A stretch of 40,883 nt of DNA from an uncultured Christensenella sp. (GCA_949294455.1 CASFHD010000009.1:1-40883), one strand, 5' to 3'. Shown: positions 15,966 to 25,362, counted from the first letter of the stretch. The notes: generated by a model from the letters alone, not told the origin. Program-made: numbers and translations.

Positions 15966-15996
15966 TCTAGCAATGAAAAAAACGGCTAGATTCTTT
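15966..15996 (+). terminator. Weak hairpin after tRNA-Arg
   Basis: TCTAGC (15966-15971) pairs with GCTAGA (15985-15990), followed by the T-rich TTCTTTATT. The loop is long, so this is only a possible terminator. Confidence 0.35.
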
Positions 15997-16079
15997 ATTA
16001 CTTATATTTGTTTTAAATTTTTATCATTTCCAATATTTTTTAGTATTTTTCATTATTTTATGTGATATAAACTAAATAT

Positions 16080-16108
16080 TTGACATTTTTCATTTTCTAT
16101 TATAAATT
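16080..16108 (+). promoter_or_regulatory. Promoter of ABC exporter gene
   Basis: A perfect TTGACA (16080-16085) with a 17-base spacer to TAAATT (16103-16108), a weak -10. Confidence 0.5.
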
Positions 16109-16133
16109 TTTAACAAGTGATTTAAGGGGATAT

Positions 16134-17921
16134 ATGAAAAATAATAAAAATTTTAGCATAGCAAATTATTTAAAAAAGTATAAAATGCAGATATTTTTTT
16201 ACATATTATTATATCTAATTGCTGGCGTTTGTACTGTTGCTAGCACAATTTTGTTTGCTGAGTCAATTGAATATATAACAAATAGTAACTATAAAATTGC
16301 TATTTATTTTTTGATATATTTGATTGCAGTTACTTTTATTAAAAGGCTATGTTGGTATTTAACCACAATAATTTATAATGTATATTCAGCTAAAATAATG
16401 TCTGAATTGAATTATGATTTAGCAAAACAAACATTTAAATTAAATTCAAAAACCTTTATGGATCATGACACAGGAACCTTTGTCCAAAGAATAGTATCAG
16501 ACCCTGAACGAATTGTGATTAACTTCTCTAGTATTATCGAATTATTAACTGACCTTGTAACTTCATTAATTATGCTAATTTATATAGCAACATTAAATAT
16601 TTTTCTATTTTTAAGCGTTTTTTTAATTATTTTAATAGGTGCTATATTAGAAACATTTAGAGTTAAAAATCGAAGAAAAAATAGAATTGCTGTTAGAAAA
16701 TCAAATGATAAAATAAATTCATTAACAACAGAAATTGTAAAAAGTGAAAAAGATATAAAATCTTTAGGTCTTGAAAATCGTTTAAGTGAAGTTTCTAAAT
16801 TAAATTATGAAGAATACAGAAAGGTAAGTTTTAAATATAATTTTGTGGATACAAATTTTTGGTCTAGTAGAAATTTAATTATTGAAATATTTACCATATT
16901 AACACTTGTTTTAGGTGTAGTATTAATAGATAAAGGACTAATTACATTAGCAACCTTTATGATAGTATATTCTTCAAAAGGAAGTATGCATGAACTAGTT
17001 TGGTCAATTGGAAGTATTGCAAATAGTTTTGTGGATATAAAAGTTTGTAGTGAAAGAATGTCATCACTTTTTGATGAGAACGAATTTGTTACAGAAAAAT
17101 TTGGTAAATTATCCTTAGAAAAAATAAAAGGAAAAATAGAATTTAAAAATGTTTCATACACTTATAAAGAATACGAATATAAAGAATCTAAAGATAAAAA
17201 AAATAATAAGAAATCTAAAAAGGAAAAAGTTTTAGTTTCTTCTAATATCGTGTTTAAAAATCTATCATTTATAATAAAGCCAAACACCACAGTTGCGTTT
17301 GTAGGAAAATCAGGTAGTGGTAAATCTACGATTTTAAACTTGATGTCAAAAATGTTTGTAGTAGATAGCGGTGAAGTTTTAATTGATAAAGTGAACATAA
17401 ATGATTTAAATAAAGAAACATTAAGAAAAACTATTTCACTAGTTAATCAATTCCCTTACATATTTGATATGACTATTAAAGAAAATTTATTGCTTGCTAA
17501 AGAAGATGCGTCTGAAGAGGAATTAATCTCTGCTTTAAAAAAATCCTATTTATACGAATTTATTACAAATTTACCAAAAGGGATTGATACAAAAGTAGGT
17601 GAAAGTGGAATTAAATTATCTGGCGGTCAAAAACAGCGCCTTGCTATTGCAAGAGCAATGCTTAGAAATTCGCCGATAATCATATTTGATGAAAGTACGA
17701 GTTCATTAGACAATTTTGCTCAAGAAGAAATTAAAAAAAGTATTGATTTATTAAAAGGTAAATCTACAATTGTAATAGTTGCACATAGATTATCAACAAT
17801 TAAAAATGTGGATAAAATATTCTTCCTAGATGAAGGAAAAATTATAGATAGTGGAACATTTGAAGAATTGTTTAACAAAAATGAAAAATTTAAAAATATG
17901 TTTTTAGCTGAAAATATCTAA
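16134..17921 (+). CDS. ABC exporter, fused membrane and ATPase domains
   Basis: A 595-residue half-transporter of the MsbA/MDR type. Six helices lie within about residues 17-300. The nucleotide-binding domain carries Walker A GKSGSGKS (391-398), the signature LSGGQ (about 498-502), Walker B IIFDES (about 519-524) and an H-loop AHR. The substrate is not evident; it would act as a homodimer or with a partner encoded elsewhere. A Lys/Glu-rich insertion at 346-370 separates the first strand of the ATPase domain (VSYTY) from the Walker A region, which is unusual. ATG 16134 follows AGGGG (16125-16129). It is a single-gene unit after the tRNA. Confidence 0.85.
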   Translation: MKNNKNFSIANYLKKYKMQIFFYILLYLIAGVCTVASTILFAESIEYITNSNYKIAIYFLIYLIAVTFIKRLCWYLTTIIYNVYSAKIMSELNYDLAKQTFKLNSKTFMDHDTGTFVQRIVSDPERIVINFSSIIELLTDLVTSLIMLIYIATLNIFLFLSVFLIILIGAILETFRVKNRRKNRIAVRKSNDKINSLTTEIVKSEKDIKSLGLENRLSEVSKLNYEEYRKVSFKYNFVDTNFWSSRNLIIEIFTILTLVLGVVLIDKGLITLATFMIVYSSKGSMHELVWSIGSIANSFVDIKVCSERMSSLFDENEFVTEKFGKLSLEKIKGKIEFKNVSYTYKEYEYKESKDKKNNKKSKKEKVLVSSNIVFKNLSFIIKPNTTVAFVGKSGSGKSTILNLMSKMFVVDSGEVLIDKVNINDLNKETLRKTISLVNQFPYIFDMTIKENLLLAKEDASEEELISALKKSYLYEFITNLPKGIDTKVGESGIKLSGGQKQRLAIARAMLRNSPIIIFDESTSSLDNFAQEEIKKSIDLLKGKSTIVIVAHRLSTIKNVDKIFFLDEGKIIDSGTFEELFNKNEKFKNMFLAENI

Positions 17922-17961
17922 TATTTCAAATATTGCTTTAAACATTATAAAAAAATAAAAA

Positions 17962-17997
17962 GCATAAACATTTTAAAATTTTGTTTATGCCTTTTTT
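17962..17997. terminator. Terminator between convergent genes
   Basis: GCATAAACA (17962-17970) pairs with TGTTTATGC (17982-17990), followed by CTTTTTT. An A-rich left flank means it may also serve the minus-strand gene. Confidence 0.75.
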
Positions 17998-18009
17998 AAC
18001 AGATAAAGT

Positions 18010-18657
18010 TTAGTTGTTAGATTTGCTATTTAATCTTTCTTTTAGTTCTGCTATTTCTCTTTTCATTCCTTCATATTCTTCAAGAGTTATAGTTATTTTG
18101 TTTTTTTCTGGATAATTATTGTTAACGTATTTTTTCGATAGTATAGATAACGATACTAATAAAGCTATTGCAACTATTACTATAGCAAAGAACAATGCTG
18201 GCATTTTTTCGTATAAGATTTTATTATCAAAAACTAACAATGTAACAACTAATTCTATATATACTAGTGTTATATATGCTGGAATTTGTAACCATAGTAA
18301 ATTTTTATATAATTTCAATACATTAGATACTATTATATTAGCTAAAATTGTTATAAAAGAAAATACTACTGTTATTTTTAAAAATGTATCGTTGGTATTT
18401 TTTGACCATATTACAATCAAAAATAGGATTGCTGATATCAAAATAAAAACACCTATTATTATAGAATATATATTCTTTTTTTCAAGCAGAGATGAAATAT
18501 TGTTCAAAAGGATACAAACACTTAATATTGTCAACAATGTAAATAATAGATTTGACACTATTCCACTTAAACTAAAAACATCAAAAATTGCCAATATTAG
18601 CATTAAAGCAGAAATTCCTAAACATACAAGCGAAGTTATAATTAAAACTTTTTTCAT
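18010..18657 (-). CDS. Six-helix membrane protein with C-terminal coiled coil
   Basis: A 215-residue protein, not recognised. Six hydrophobic segments lie at about 4-26, 32-50, 60-84, 92-112, 120-142 and 151-173. A cytoplasmic tail ends in a short charged helix (EEYEGMKREIAELKERL) that looks like a coiled coil. There are no catalytic motifs. The start is the ATG at 18657 because AGGAG lies just upstream on this strand; an earlier ATG would add 17 residues and bypass it. The fully open frame on the opposite strand (180 codons) is taken as a shadow. Confidence 0.7.
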   Translation of the reverse strand: MKKVLIITSLVCLGISALMLILAIFDVFSLSGIVSNLLFTLLTILSVCILLNNISSLLEKKNIYSIIIGVFILISAILFLIVIWSKNTNDTFLKITVVFSFITILANIIVSNVLKLYKNLLWLQIPAYITLVYIELVVTLLVFDNKILYEKMPALFFAIVIVAIALLVSLSILSKKYVNNNYPEKNKITITLEEYEGMKREIAELKERLNSKSNN

Positions 18658-18675
18658 ATAAATTCTCCTAAACAT

Positions 18676-18704
18676 ATTATAATAATTATTTTTAAATAAA
18701 TCAA
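18676..18704 (-). promoter_or_regulatory. Promoter of the six-helix protein gene
   Basis: On the minus strand TTGATT (18704-18699), a 17-base spacer and TATAAT (18681-18676). Confidence 0.65.
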
Positions 18705-18753
18705 TCAAATTTAATTTAATATTAATTTACATAAATAAAAATGTCGATAATGA

Positions 18754-18782
18754 TTGAAAAAAAATTTTGTTTGTTGTATAAT
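18754..18782 (+). promoter_or_regulatory. Promoter of the DUF2188-like gene
   Basis: TTGAAA (18754-18759), a 17-base spacer and TATAAT (18777-18782). Confidence 0.75.
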
Positions 18783-18802
18783 TAAAAAAAATGGAGGAAT
18801 TT

Positions 18803-19159
18803 ATGGCTAATTGCAAAAAAAAGACTAATATTGTTACTGAAGAACAAATAAATTCTTGTAATGATGGTGCTAATTCAAATTACAAATTAATTGATGAAGT
18901 TAAACAAAAAACAGAACAAACTATCGAAGAAAATCAATCACAAAATGAAATGAAAAAGGCAAAAACCAGAACTCCTGTTTATCGTGTTTTATATGATTCA
19001 ACTGAAAGAGTTTGGGTAATTAAAAAAGATGGAGCAAAAAGAATAATAAAAAAGTATTGGACAAAGGCAGAAGCTTTGGACGCTGTTGAAAAAATGTCTG
19101 TAAATCAGGAAATTTCATTTGTGGTACATAAAAAAGATGGAAAATTTCAAAAGAAATAA
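18803..19159 (+). CDS. DUF2188-like small protein
   Basis: A 118-residue hydrophilic protein. The first 55 residues are low-complexity and polar. The C-terminal half (about 60-118) has the pattern VYRVLYDSTERVWVIKKDGAKR...WTKAEALDAVEKM...VVHKKDGKFQ, which resembles the DUF2188 fold of small proteins with unknown function, often read as a compact beta-alpha-beta nucleic-acid-associated unit. The ATG at 18803 follows GGAGG (18793-18797); an ATG at 18791 would overlap that site. It is a single-gene unit with its own promoter and terminator. Confidence 0.7.
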   Translation: MANCKKKTNIVTEEQINSCNDGANSNYKLIDEVKQKTEQTIEENQSQNEMKKAKTRTPVYRVLYDSTERVWVIKKDGAKRIIKKYWTKAEALDAVEKMSVNQEISFVVHKKDGKFQKK

Positions 19160-19190
19160 AATCTTAAATTTATCCATAAATTAATGTAAA

Positions 19191-19223
19191 AAAGGAACAT
19201 AAATAGTACTTGGTTCCTTTTTT
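19191..19223 (+). terminator. Terminator after the DUF2188-like gene
   Basis: AAAGGAAC (19191-19198) pairs with GTTCCTTT (19213-19220), followed by a T run. Confidence 0.75.
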
Positions 19224-19358
19224 ATATTTTTTATGCTAAATAAAATTATTGTTGTTAAAAATTTAATAGATTAATATACAGTTATATAAATGTAATTAAC
19301 ATTTAAAAGAAATTAATTATTATTTATTTAGTGATATAGATATAATTTCTATTATATA

Positions 19359-20858
19359 TTATTTAAAAATTATTATTTTTTCATTATCTTTAAAAGGTAC
19401 AGTTAAATTTTTATTATATTTATATATATCTTCTGCAGATGTTCTAGTTCTTTTGCATAATTCCCATATATCTTCATTCGGCTTAGTTATAAAGATTTGC
19501 ATACTACAATTGTTTTGAATTGTTTTTGTAGGTGTCGCCTTTGATAAACATTTATAATTTTTAATTTCAAATATTTGAGTTGTGCAACTTATGCTAAAAT
19601 CTATATCTAGAGTATTGCCTCTTTTTATTCTGGCTTTATTAGATTCAATACAGATATCTGGTATTAATATATATTTTTCACAATTTAATTGTGGAGTGTT
19701 TAGTTTCAATATAAATGGAGCTTCGATGTTGATTGAACGTACTTTATCTTCTTCATTTCTGTAGATTACTGTCGAATAGAGTAAACCTTCAATTACTGCA
19801 CAATTATTTTCTATATTAGTTTTTGTAATGTCATAACAAGTATTTATTACATCTATTATACTATTAATTATCTCACTTTCCTTTACTTCTATTTCATTAT
19901 TTATAATTGTTTCTAAATTTGGTAAAACTATTCTCTCATTTAAACTCACAATCATTTCATCGGTGTCTATTTCAAAGTTGGTACTAAAAGCATCTTCGGT
20001 TAGTGAAACATCGCTTGTTTTAAAAGCATAGATAGTATATTCGTTATCAAAAGTAAATGTTAAATTGGTAGTATTGTCATTCAAAGTTGTTTTTATTTCA
20101 ATTGATTTTTGTAAAGTTTTTGCTTTGCAGTATAATTCTGTATTATCATTATCAAATGTTATTTCTAATTGTTGGCTATAAGGTATATAATTGTCAACGA
20201 TACTTATCTCACTATTAGAGTTTTCGTAAATAATATGAAGATGATAATCTCCAGATAATGTTGTATAATTAGAATTAGTGGATATTTTTAAACACTTTAT
20301 TTCAAGATTATAATATAATATTTTGTTAATATTATCATTAACTTTAATATTTATTTCATCTGAAAAAGTAGAAGTATTAGTATTATATAAATATGATGAT
20401 TTTACAATGTTAATTTTTGTAATTAAGTTATTACAATCAAGATTAGTGTTCAATTTTTCGTTATCATATAAACAACAATCAAAATTTGAAATTACTTTTA
20501 TCTTCAAATGTTTATCATCATAACTGTCTTCAATCTCGTATGAAATGTTGTTTACAATAATTGAACTTGATACATCGCAATCATTAATATTAATAGTATC
20601 ATCAAAATTTTCAAAGTCGTTAATGGAATTAAATAAACCATCAGTATCAATGTACACAACTTTTAAATTTAGTTTACCACTTATATTAGCTTTGTTTTTA
20701 TTAGGTTCAATTTTTACATCGTTTATACAAGGTGTAATGCTAATAATTTTGTCTATTTGTGCTGCGTTGTCAATATTTATGTTGAAATTAGTTTTTAGTT
20801 TTATTGGTTCAACTTGACATACTTTTAATATTGTTGTATTAAAATTTTCGTTACTCAT
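19359..20858 (-). CDS. SPOCS (DUF3794) and LysM protein, SipL-like
   Basis: A 499-residue protein built from DUF3794/SPOCS-type beta-rich repeats (roughly 10-120, 150-260 and 290-420) and a C-terminal LysM-like segment (about 450-498, with DIWELCKRTRTSAEDIYKYN and KIIIF). This is the layout of SipL, the clostridial partner of SpoIVA in basal spore-coat assembly on the forespore surface. It is unusually rich in Asn, Asp and Ile. GGAGG stands before the ATG. The gene is divergent from spo0A; the shared region holds a perfect 0A box. A weak mother-cell-type (sigma-E-like) promoter, with CATATTTT on the minus strand around 20904-20911, is possible but unproven. Confidence 0.8.
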   Translation of the reverse strand: MSNENFNTTILKVCQVEPIKLKTNFNINIDNAAQIDKIISITPCINDVKIEPNKNKANISGKLNLKVVYIDTDGLFNSINDFENFDDTININDCDVSSSIIVNNISYEIEDSYDDKHLKIKVISNFDCCLYDNEKLNTNLDCNNLITKINIVKSSYLYNTNTSTFSDEINIKVNDNINKILYYNLEIKCLKISTNSNYTTLSGDYHLHIIYENSNSEISIVDNYIPYSQQLEITFDNDNTELYCKAKTLQKSIEIKTTLNDNTTNLTFTFDNEYTIYAFKTSDVSLTEDAFSTNFEIDTDEMIVSLNERIVLPNLETIINNEIEVKESEIINSIIDVINTCYDITKTNIENNCAVIEGLLYSTVIYRNEEDKVRSINIEAPFILKLNTPQLNCEKYILIPDICIESNKARIKRGNTLDIDFSISCTTQIFEIKNYKCLSKATPTKTIQNNCSMQIFITKPNEDIWELCKRTRTSAEDIYKYNKNLTVPFKDNEKIIIFK

Positions 20859-20943
20859 TTAACCTCCAAATCATAAATATTTATATTAAATTTTCAGCAA
20901 AATATGATTTATTTTTTTTGCAATGATTACAAAATTTATGATA

Positions 20944-20950
20944 TTCGACA
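20944..20950. promoter_or_regulatory. 0A box between the SPOCS gene and spo0A
   Basis: TTCGACA is the exact reverse complement of the Spo0A-binding core TGTCGAA. It lies 120 bases upstream of spo0A, and CG steps are rare here, so the match is meaningful. It suggests Spo0A control of its own gene, the SPOCS gene or both. Confidence 0.55.
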
Positions 20951-21069
20951 AAAATGTAAATTAAATCAAAGAATTAGATAATTCTACCCAATAAAAAACA
21001 AATTTTTGTGTAGCAAATTTTGAAAAGTATTGTTATATTTTAGTCGAGTTTTAAAAATCAGGAGGAATT

Positions 21070-21852
21070 ATGGAAGATAAAAAATTAAAACTTATAATTG
21101 CCGATGTTGACCAAAACATCGTAGTTGATACAAAAGAAGTGTTCGAAAATGATGGTAAATATGAAGTTGTTGCTACTTGTAAAGATGGAAATGATCTTAC
21201 AAAACTAATTAGTCAGAAGAGTCCAGAAGTTTTGATTATGGATTTAGCTTTGTCAGGCAAAGATGGTTTTGAAGTTTTGGAAGATATAAAAAATATGAAT
21301 AAAGATGTTACTATTGTAATTCATTCAGAGTTTGCACTTAACGGATTTATTAACAGAGCAATTTCTTTAGGCGCAAAATATTATTGCATAAAGCCAATGG
21401 ATTTGAATTTATTAAAGAAAAGAGTTGATGAATTAATTGAAGAAAAGAATAATCCTACACCAATAATCAATAAAGAAGTTATAGAAAAGAAAGATTTAAA
21501 ATCTTTGCAAATAGATAAGAAAATTACTGAAATATTTATAACAGTTGGTATTCCTGCAAATATTAAAGGCTATCAATTTTTAAGGGAAGCAGTAAAATTA
21601 GCAATAGCAAGTCCAACTATTATTAATTCTATTACAAAGAAATTATATCCATCAATTGCTGAAAAGTTTGACACAAGTGCTTCCAAAGTAGAAAGAGCTA
21701 TAAGACACGCAATAGAAGTTGCTTGGGATAGACAAAAAATTGAGAACATAAATAATGTGTTTGGCATAAAAGTTTATAATAGTAATGAAAAGCCAACAAA
21801 CGGAGAATTCATTGCTTTAGTAGCAGATAAAATGATGCTAGATTATGCTTAA
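21070..21852 (+). CDS. spo0A: Sporulation master regulator Spo0A
   Basis: A 260-residue response regulator that switches cells toward sporulation when phosphorylated. The receiver domain (about 1-125) has phospho-acceptor Asp58 (IMDLALSGKDG), Ser86 and Lys108 (IKP). The Spo0A-specific effector domain (about 150-260) is strongly conserved: GIPANIKGYQFLREAV, SITKKLYPSIAEKF, VERAIRHAIEVAWDR and KPTNGEFIALVADK. The acidic Mg-binding pair near the N-terminus reads ADVDQ instead of ADDN, so one of the two adjacent acids is Val. GGAGG precedes the ATG. There is no spoIVB upstream; recN lies beyond on the other strand. Confidence 0.95.
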   Translation: MEDKKLKLIIADVDQNIVVDTKEVFENDGKYEVVATCKDGNDLTKLISQKSPEVLIMDLALSGKDGFEVLEDIKNMNKDVTIVIHSEFALNGFINRAISLGAKYYCIKPMDLNLLKKRVDELIEEKNNPTPIINKEVIEKKDLKSLQIDKKITEIFITVGIPANIKGYQFLREAVKLAIASPTIINSITKKLYPSIAEKFDTSASKVERAIRHAIEVAWDRQKIENINNVFGIKVYNSNEKPTNGEFIALVADKMMLDYA

Positions 21853-21928
21853 AAAATATTAAAAAATTGCTAGACAAATAATTTTACTTTCATTATAATA
21901 TACTAGATTATTAATAGGAGAATATTTT

Positions 21929-22495
21929 ATGCCAAAAGCAAGTAAACCTGTATTTATTAGATGTCCAAGATGTGAACTCAATTATATTAAAAAAGGTGAG
22001 CAGTATTGTAATGTTTGTAAAAAAGAATTAAAATTAATTGCAAGTAATGATGATATATCAGATCTTGAATTGTGTCCTATATGCAAAATGAATTTTGTTC
22101 AAGGCGAAGAAATTTGCGATAGTTGTAAACAAGAACTCAACATGAAAACAGACTTAGGTGATGAAGATGATGATGAAAAAACAGAGTTAGACGATAACTG
22201 GCAAAAATATGTTGCTGATGATGACGAAGAAGATGATGATGATTTAATTACAGATGATAATGATTCTGATGACATAGATACTTCAGGTGTTTCTTTGCAA
22301 GATATGGACGATGATATGGGATTTGAAGAAGGTTTAGATAAAGAAATGGATTTTGAAGACTATGATGCCACTGACGATTTAGATGATGAAGAAGAATTCT
22401 CAGAAGAAGATGATGATATAGATGATGAAGATGATATAGATGAAGAAGATGATGATGACGATGATGCAGATGAAGATGATGAAGATGACTTTTAA
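21929..22495 (+). CDS. Double zinc-ribbon protein with long acidic tail
   Basis: A 188-residue protein, not assigned to a named family. Two CxxC-x11-CxxC zinc ribbons occupy residues 12-30 (C12, C15, C27, C30) and 49-66 (C49, C52, C63, C66). From about residue 72 to the C-terminus nearly every residue is Asp or Glu, ending DEDDEDDF. The tail resembles the acidic tail of RNA polymerase delta (RpoE) or DNA mimics in character only. The N-terminus is basic. GGAG precedes the ATG at 21929. It lies 76 bases after spo0A and could be co-transcribed, ending at the terminator at 22511-22546. Confidence 0.75.
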   Translation: MPKASKPVFIRCPRCELNYIKKGEQYCNVCKKELKLIASNDDISDLELCPICKMNFVQGEEICDSCKQELNMKTDLGDEDDDEKTELDDNWQKYVADDDEEDDDDLITDDNDSDDIDTSGVSLQDMDDDMGFEEGLDKEMDFEDYDATDDLDDEEEFSEEDDDIDDEDDIDEEDDDDDDADEDDEDDF

Positions 22496-22510
22496 TCTAA
22501 ACAAGATAAA

Positions 22511-22546
22511 AAAAACACAGATAGTTTAAAACTTTCTGTGTTTTTT
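22511..22546 (+). terminator. Terminator after the acidic-tail gene
   Basis: AAAACACAGA (22512-22521) pairs with TCTGTGTTTT (22535-22544), with further AGTTT/AAACT pairing inside and flanking A and T runs. It may act in both directions between convergent genes. Confidence 0.8.
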
Positions 22547-22628
22547 ACAACAATAAATTAATTGTAAAAATAACAATATTTTGGTATTTTATAATAATTA
22601 ATTTATTTTTAAACAATATTTTTAAATT

Positions 22629-24320
22629 TTAATAAGAATCTACGTTTTGTTTTAGATTTTTTTTACGTATTTCTTTTGCAAGACTAATACTTTTTTCACT
22701 AGAATCAGCTCCCATTAATCTTGATAATTCAATATATGTTTCGTTTTCATTTAGTTGTTTTATTCTACTAATTGTTGTGCCATTATTTGTAAATTTTTCT
22801 ACTTTATAATTTTGGTCTGCAAATGACGCAATTTGAGGTAAATGAGATATTGAAATTATTTGTTTTTCTTTTGATAATTTATATAAATTTTCTGCAACTA
22901 CTTGAGCCGTATTTCCACTTAATCCTGTATCAATTTCATCAAATATAAGAGTGTCAATATCATCAATATGACTGATAATAATTTTTATACCCAACATCAC
23001 TCTGCTCATTTCACCACCTGATGCCACTTTTTTTAATGGTTGAATATCAAAACCTAAATTTGAAGAAAACATAAATTCCACACTATCTTTTCCGTTTCTT
23101 GAATATGGTTCATCAATTTGCTGAATATTGATTTTAAATTTAGCATTTTTCATACCTAAAGATTTAATGCAATTTTCAATATTCATTTCTAAATGTGAGC
23201 AAACCTTTTTTCGTTTTGTAGAAATTAAATTTTGAAGATTTGTTATATTTTTTAAAATATTTTCTTTTTCACTACTTAATTCATTATAACGCTGTTCGCT
23301 GTTAATAAGGTTGTCATATTTTTTTGTAATATCTAACAGATAATTTTGAACTGAGTCATAACCATATCCGTACTTTTTGAATGCTTTGTTTATTGCGTCA
23401 AGTCTTGAATCAATACTATTAAATTCAAATTCATCAAAATTACATTCTGAAAGATATTTTTTTAATGTATCTAAAATGTCTTCAATTTCAATTATTGAAG
23501 CATTTAGTCTTGTTGTTAGTTCATCATATTTAGAATTGTAAGAAGTGTTATTTTTAAGAAATTTTATGCTTGTGTTTAAATTAGATATCACATTATTATA
23601 TGAAGAATTACCGTCTAAAGAATTTATTGCTTCACTTAAATTGTTTGCAATTTTTTCTATATTTGAAAGTTCTTTTAATTTATCTTTTAAACTTTCAAAC
23701 TCACCTTGTTTTAAATTTAATTGATTAATTTCATTAATTTGATAAGAGTATAAATCCATTAGTTGCAATTTTGTTTGTTCGTTTCCACCTAAACTGTTTA
23801 TTTCATTTTCAATTGATATAATTTTATCTATATAAAGATTTAGTGTTTCTAAATCTTTTTTTATGCTATCATCAAATCTATCTACAATCTCTAATTGTAC
23901 ATCATTTTTTAAAATTGATATATGATCAATTTGTCCGTGAATGTCAACTAATGTTAAAGCGATTTTTTTCAAGATATTTGCAGTAACTGGTTCACCATTT
24001 ATAAAACACGTAGAACGACCATTTAAAGACAATGTGCGTTCAATCAAAAGATCATCTGTACAATCTATTTGATAGATTGATTTTAACTCATTTTTTAGTT
24101 TGGTTTTTAAGTTAGAAAAAATGACACTAACCTTCATAGTGTCTGTGCCATTTCTTATTAAAGATTTGTCTGATTTTCCACCAAGCACGAAGTCAATTGC
24201 ATCTAATATTATACTTTTGCCCGCGCCTGTTTCACCACTAATAACATTTAAGCCATTAGTAAAATCAATGATTAAATTATCAATAAGTGCTACATTTTTA
24301 ATGTGTACTGAACTTAGCAT
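22629..24320 (-). CDS. recN: DNA repair protein RecN
   Basis: A 563-residue SMC-like ATPase for double-strand break repair. N-terminal Walker A GETGAGKS is at residues 29-36; long coiled-coil arms fill about 150-380. The C-terminal half has the SASGGE-type signature (KKVASGGEMSRVML) and Walker B (LIFDEIDTGLSG), with the SHLPQIA switch. AGGA precedes the ATG. It is the last gene of the fabG-ftsK-pgsA-recA-recN operon, 12 bases after recA. In Bacillus recN sits beside spo0A; here it is adjacent to the spo0A unit but convergent. Confidence 0.95.
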   Translation of the reverse strand: MLSSVHIKNVALIDNLIIDFTNGLNVISGETGAGKSIILDAIDFVLGGKSDKSLIRNGTDTMKVSVIFSNLKTKLKNELKSIYQIDCTDDLLIERTLSLNGRSTCFINGEPVTANILKKIALTLVDIHGQIDHISILKNDVQLEIVDRFDDSIKKDLETLNLYIDKIISIENEINSLGGNEQTKLQLMDLYSYQINEINQLNLKQGEFESLKDKLKELSNIEKIANNLSEAINSLDGNSSYNNVISNLNTSIKFLKNNTSYNSKYDELTTRLNASIIEIEDILDTLKKYLSECNFDEFEFNSIDSRLDAINKAFKKYGYGYDSVQNYLLDITKKYDNLINSEQRYNELSSEKENILKNITNLQNLISTKRKKVCSHLEMNIENCIKSLGMKNAKFKINIQQIDEPYSRNGKDSVEFMFSSNLGFDIQPLKKVASGGEMSRVMLGIKIIISHIDDIDTLIFDEIDTGLSGNTAQVVAENLYKLSKEKQIISISHLPQIASFADQNYKVEKFTNNGTTISRIKQLNENETYIELSRLMGADSSEKSISLAKEIRKKNLKQNVDSY

Positions 24321-24332
24321 AAATATCCTTTG

Positions 24333-25316
24333 TTAAATTTTTTCTCTTACAAGACTTTCAATTTCATCAGCGAGTTCTGGATTAGATTGTAAATATAATT
24401 TTACATTTTCTTTACCCTGTCCAATTTTGTTGCCATTATAACTAAACCAAGAACCACTTTTTTCGATTATTCCCATTTCAATAGCAACATCAATTAAACA
24501 GCCAATAAGTGAAATGCCTTCTCCATACATAATATCAAATTCTGCAGTTTTGAAAGGTGGAGCCATCTTATTTTTAACAACTTTTACTTTTGTGCGATTA
24601 CCTGTAACATCATTTCCACTTTTAATTGCTTCACCCTTTCTGACATCAAGTCGAACACTAGAATAAAACTTTAACGCTTTACCGCCAGGAGTTGTTTCAG
24701 GATTTCCAAACATAACGCCAACTTTTTCTCTTAATTGATTTATGAAAATTACTAAAGTTTTACTTTTTGAAGCAACACCTGTTAATTTTCTTAATGCTTG
24801 ACTCATAAGTCTTGCTTGAAGACCTATGAAACTATCACCCATTTCACCATCAATTTCTGCTTTTGGTGTAAGAGCAGCAACTGAGTCAATAACTACTACA
24901 TCTATGCTTCCGCTTCTTACTAATTGTTCAGTAATTTCAAGTGCTTGTTCACCAGTATCAGGCTGTGAAACATAAAGGTTTCCAACATCTACACCTAATT
25001 TCGCAGCATAGTTAGGGTCAAGAGCGTGTTCTGCGTCAATAAATGCAGCAATTCCGCCTTGTTTTTGTGCTTCAGCAATTACGTGTAAAGCAACTGTAGT
25101 TTTTCCGCTACTTTCTGGGCCAAAGATTTCAACTATTCTACCACGAGGAAGACCACCAATTCCTAAAGCAAAATCAAGTGGTAAACAACCGGTAGGTATT
25201 ACTTCTACATTAGTATCCACAGTTTCATCTAATTTCATAATACTGCCCTTACCAAAATTCTTTTCTATTTGGGCAATAACATTATCTAATATTTTTTGTT
25301 TTTCATTCGTTTCCAT
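24333..25316 (-). CDS. recA: Recombinase RecA
   Basis: A 327-residue recombinase. Walker A GPESSGKT is at residues 66-73, Walker [13 protein letters not shown] near 140-151, and loop L2 carries [20 protein letters not shown]. The C-terminus is short compared with the usual 340-355 residues and lacks a long acidic tail. GAGG lies before the ATG. It is preceded by its own promoter and a LexA-type box, so it is likely SOS-induced separately from upstream genes. Confidence 0.97.
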   Translation of the reverse strand: METNEKQKILDNVIAQIEKNFGKGSIMKLDETVDTNVEVIPTGCLPLDFALGIGGLPRGRIVEIFGPESSGKTTVALHVIAEAQKQGGIAAFIDAEHALDPNYAAKLGVDVGNLYVSQPDTGEQALEITEQLVRSGSIDVVVIDSVAALTPKAEIDGEMGDSFIGLQARLMSQALRKLTGVASKSKTLVIFINQLREKVGVMFGNPETTPGGKALKFYSSVRLDVRKGEAIKSGNDVTGNRTKVKVVKNKMAPPFKTAEFDIMYGEGISLIGCLIDVAIEMGIIEKSGSWFSYNGNKIGQGKENVKLYLQSNPELADEIESLVREKI

Positions 25317-25333
25317 TTATACCTCTTAAAAAT

Positions 25334-25362
25334 ATTTTATCACATCATAAATAAAATTGCAA
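25334..25362 (-). promoter_or_regulatory. recA promoter
   Basis: On the minus strand TTGCAA (25362-25357), a 17-base spacer and TAAAAT (25339-25334), in the pgsA-recA gap. Confidence 0.6.

Noticed and set aside
18119-18661. 180-codon open frame on the + strand
   Set aside because: It lies antisense to the six-helix membrane protein, which has a promoter and ribosome binding site; the + frame has neither and reads as low-complexity Ile/Thr/Asn.
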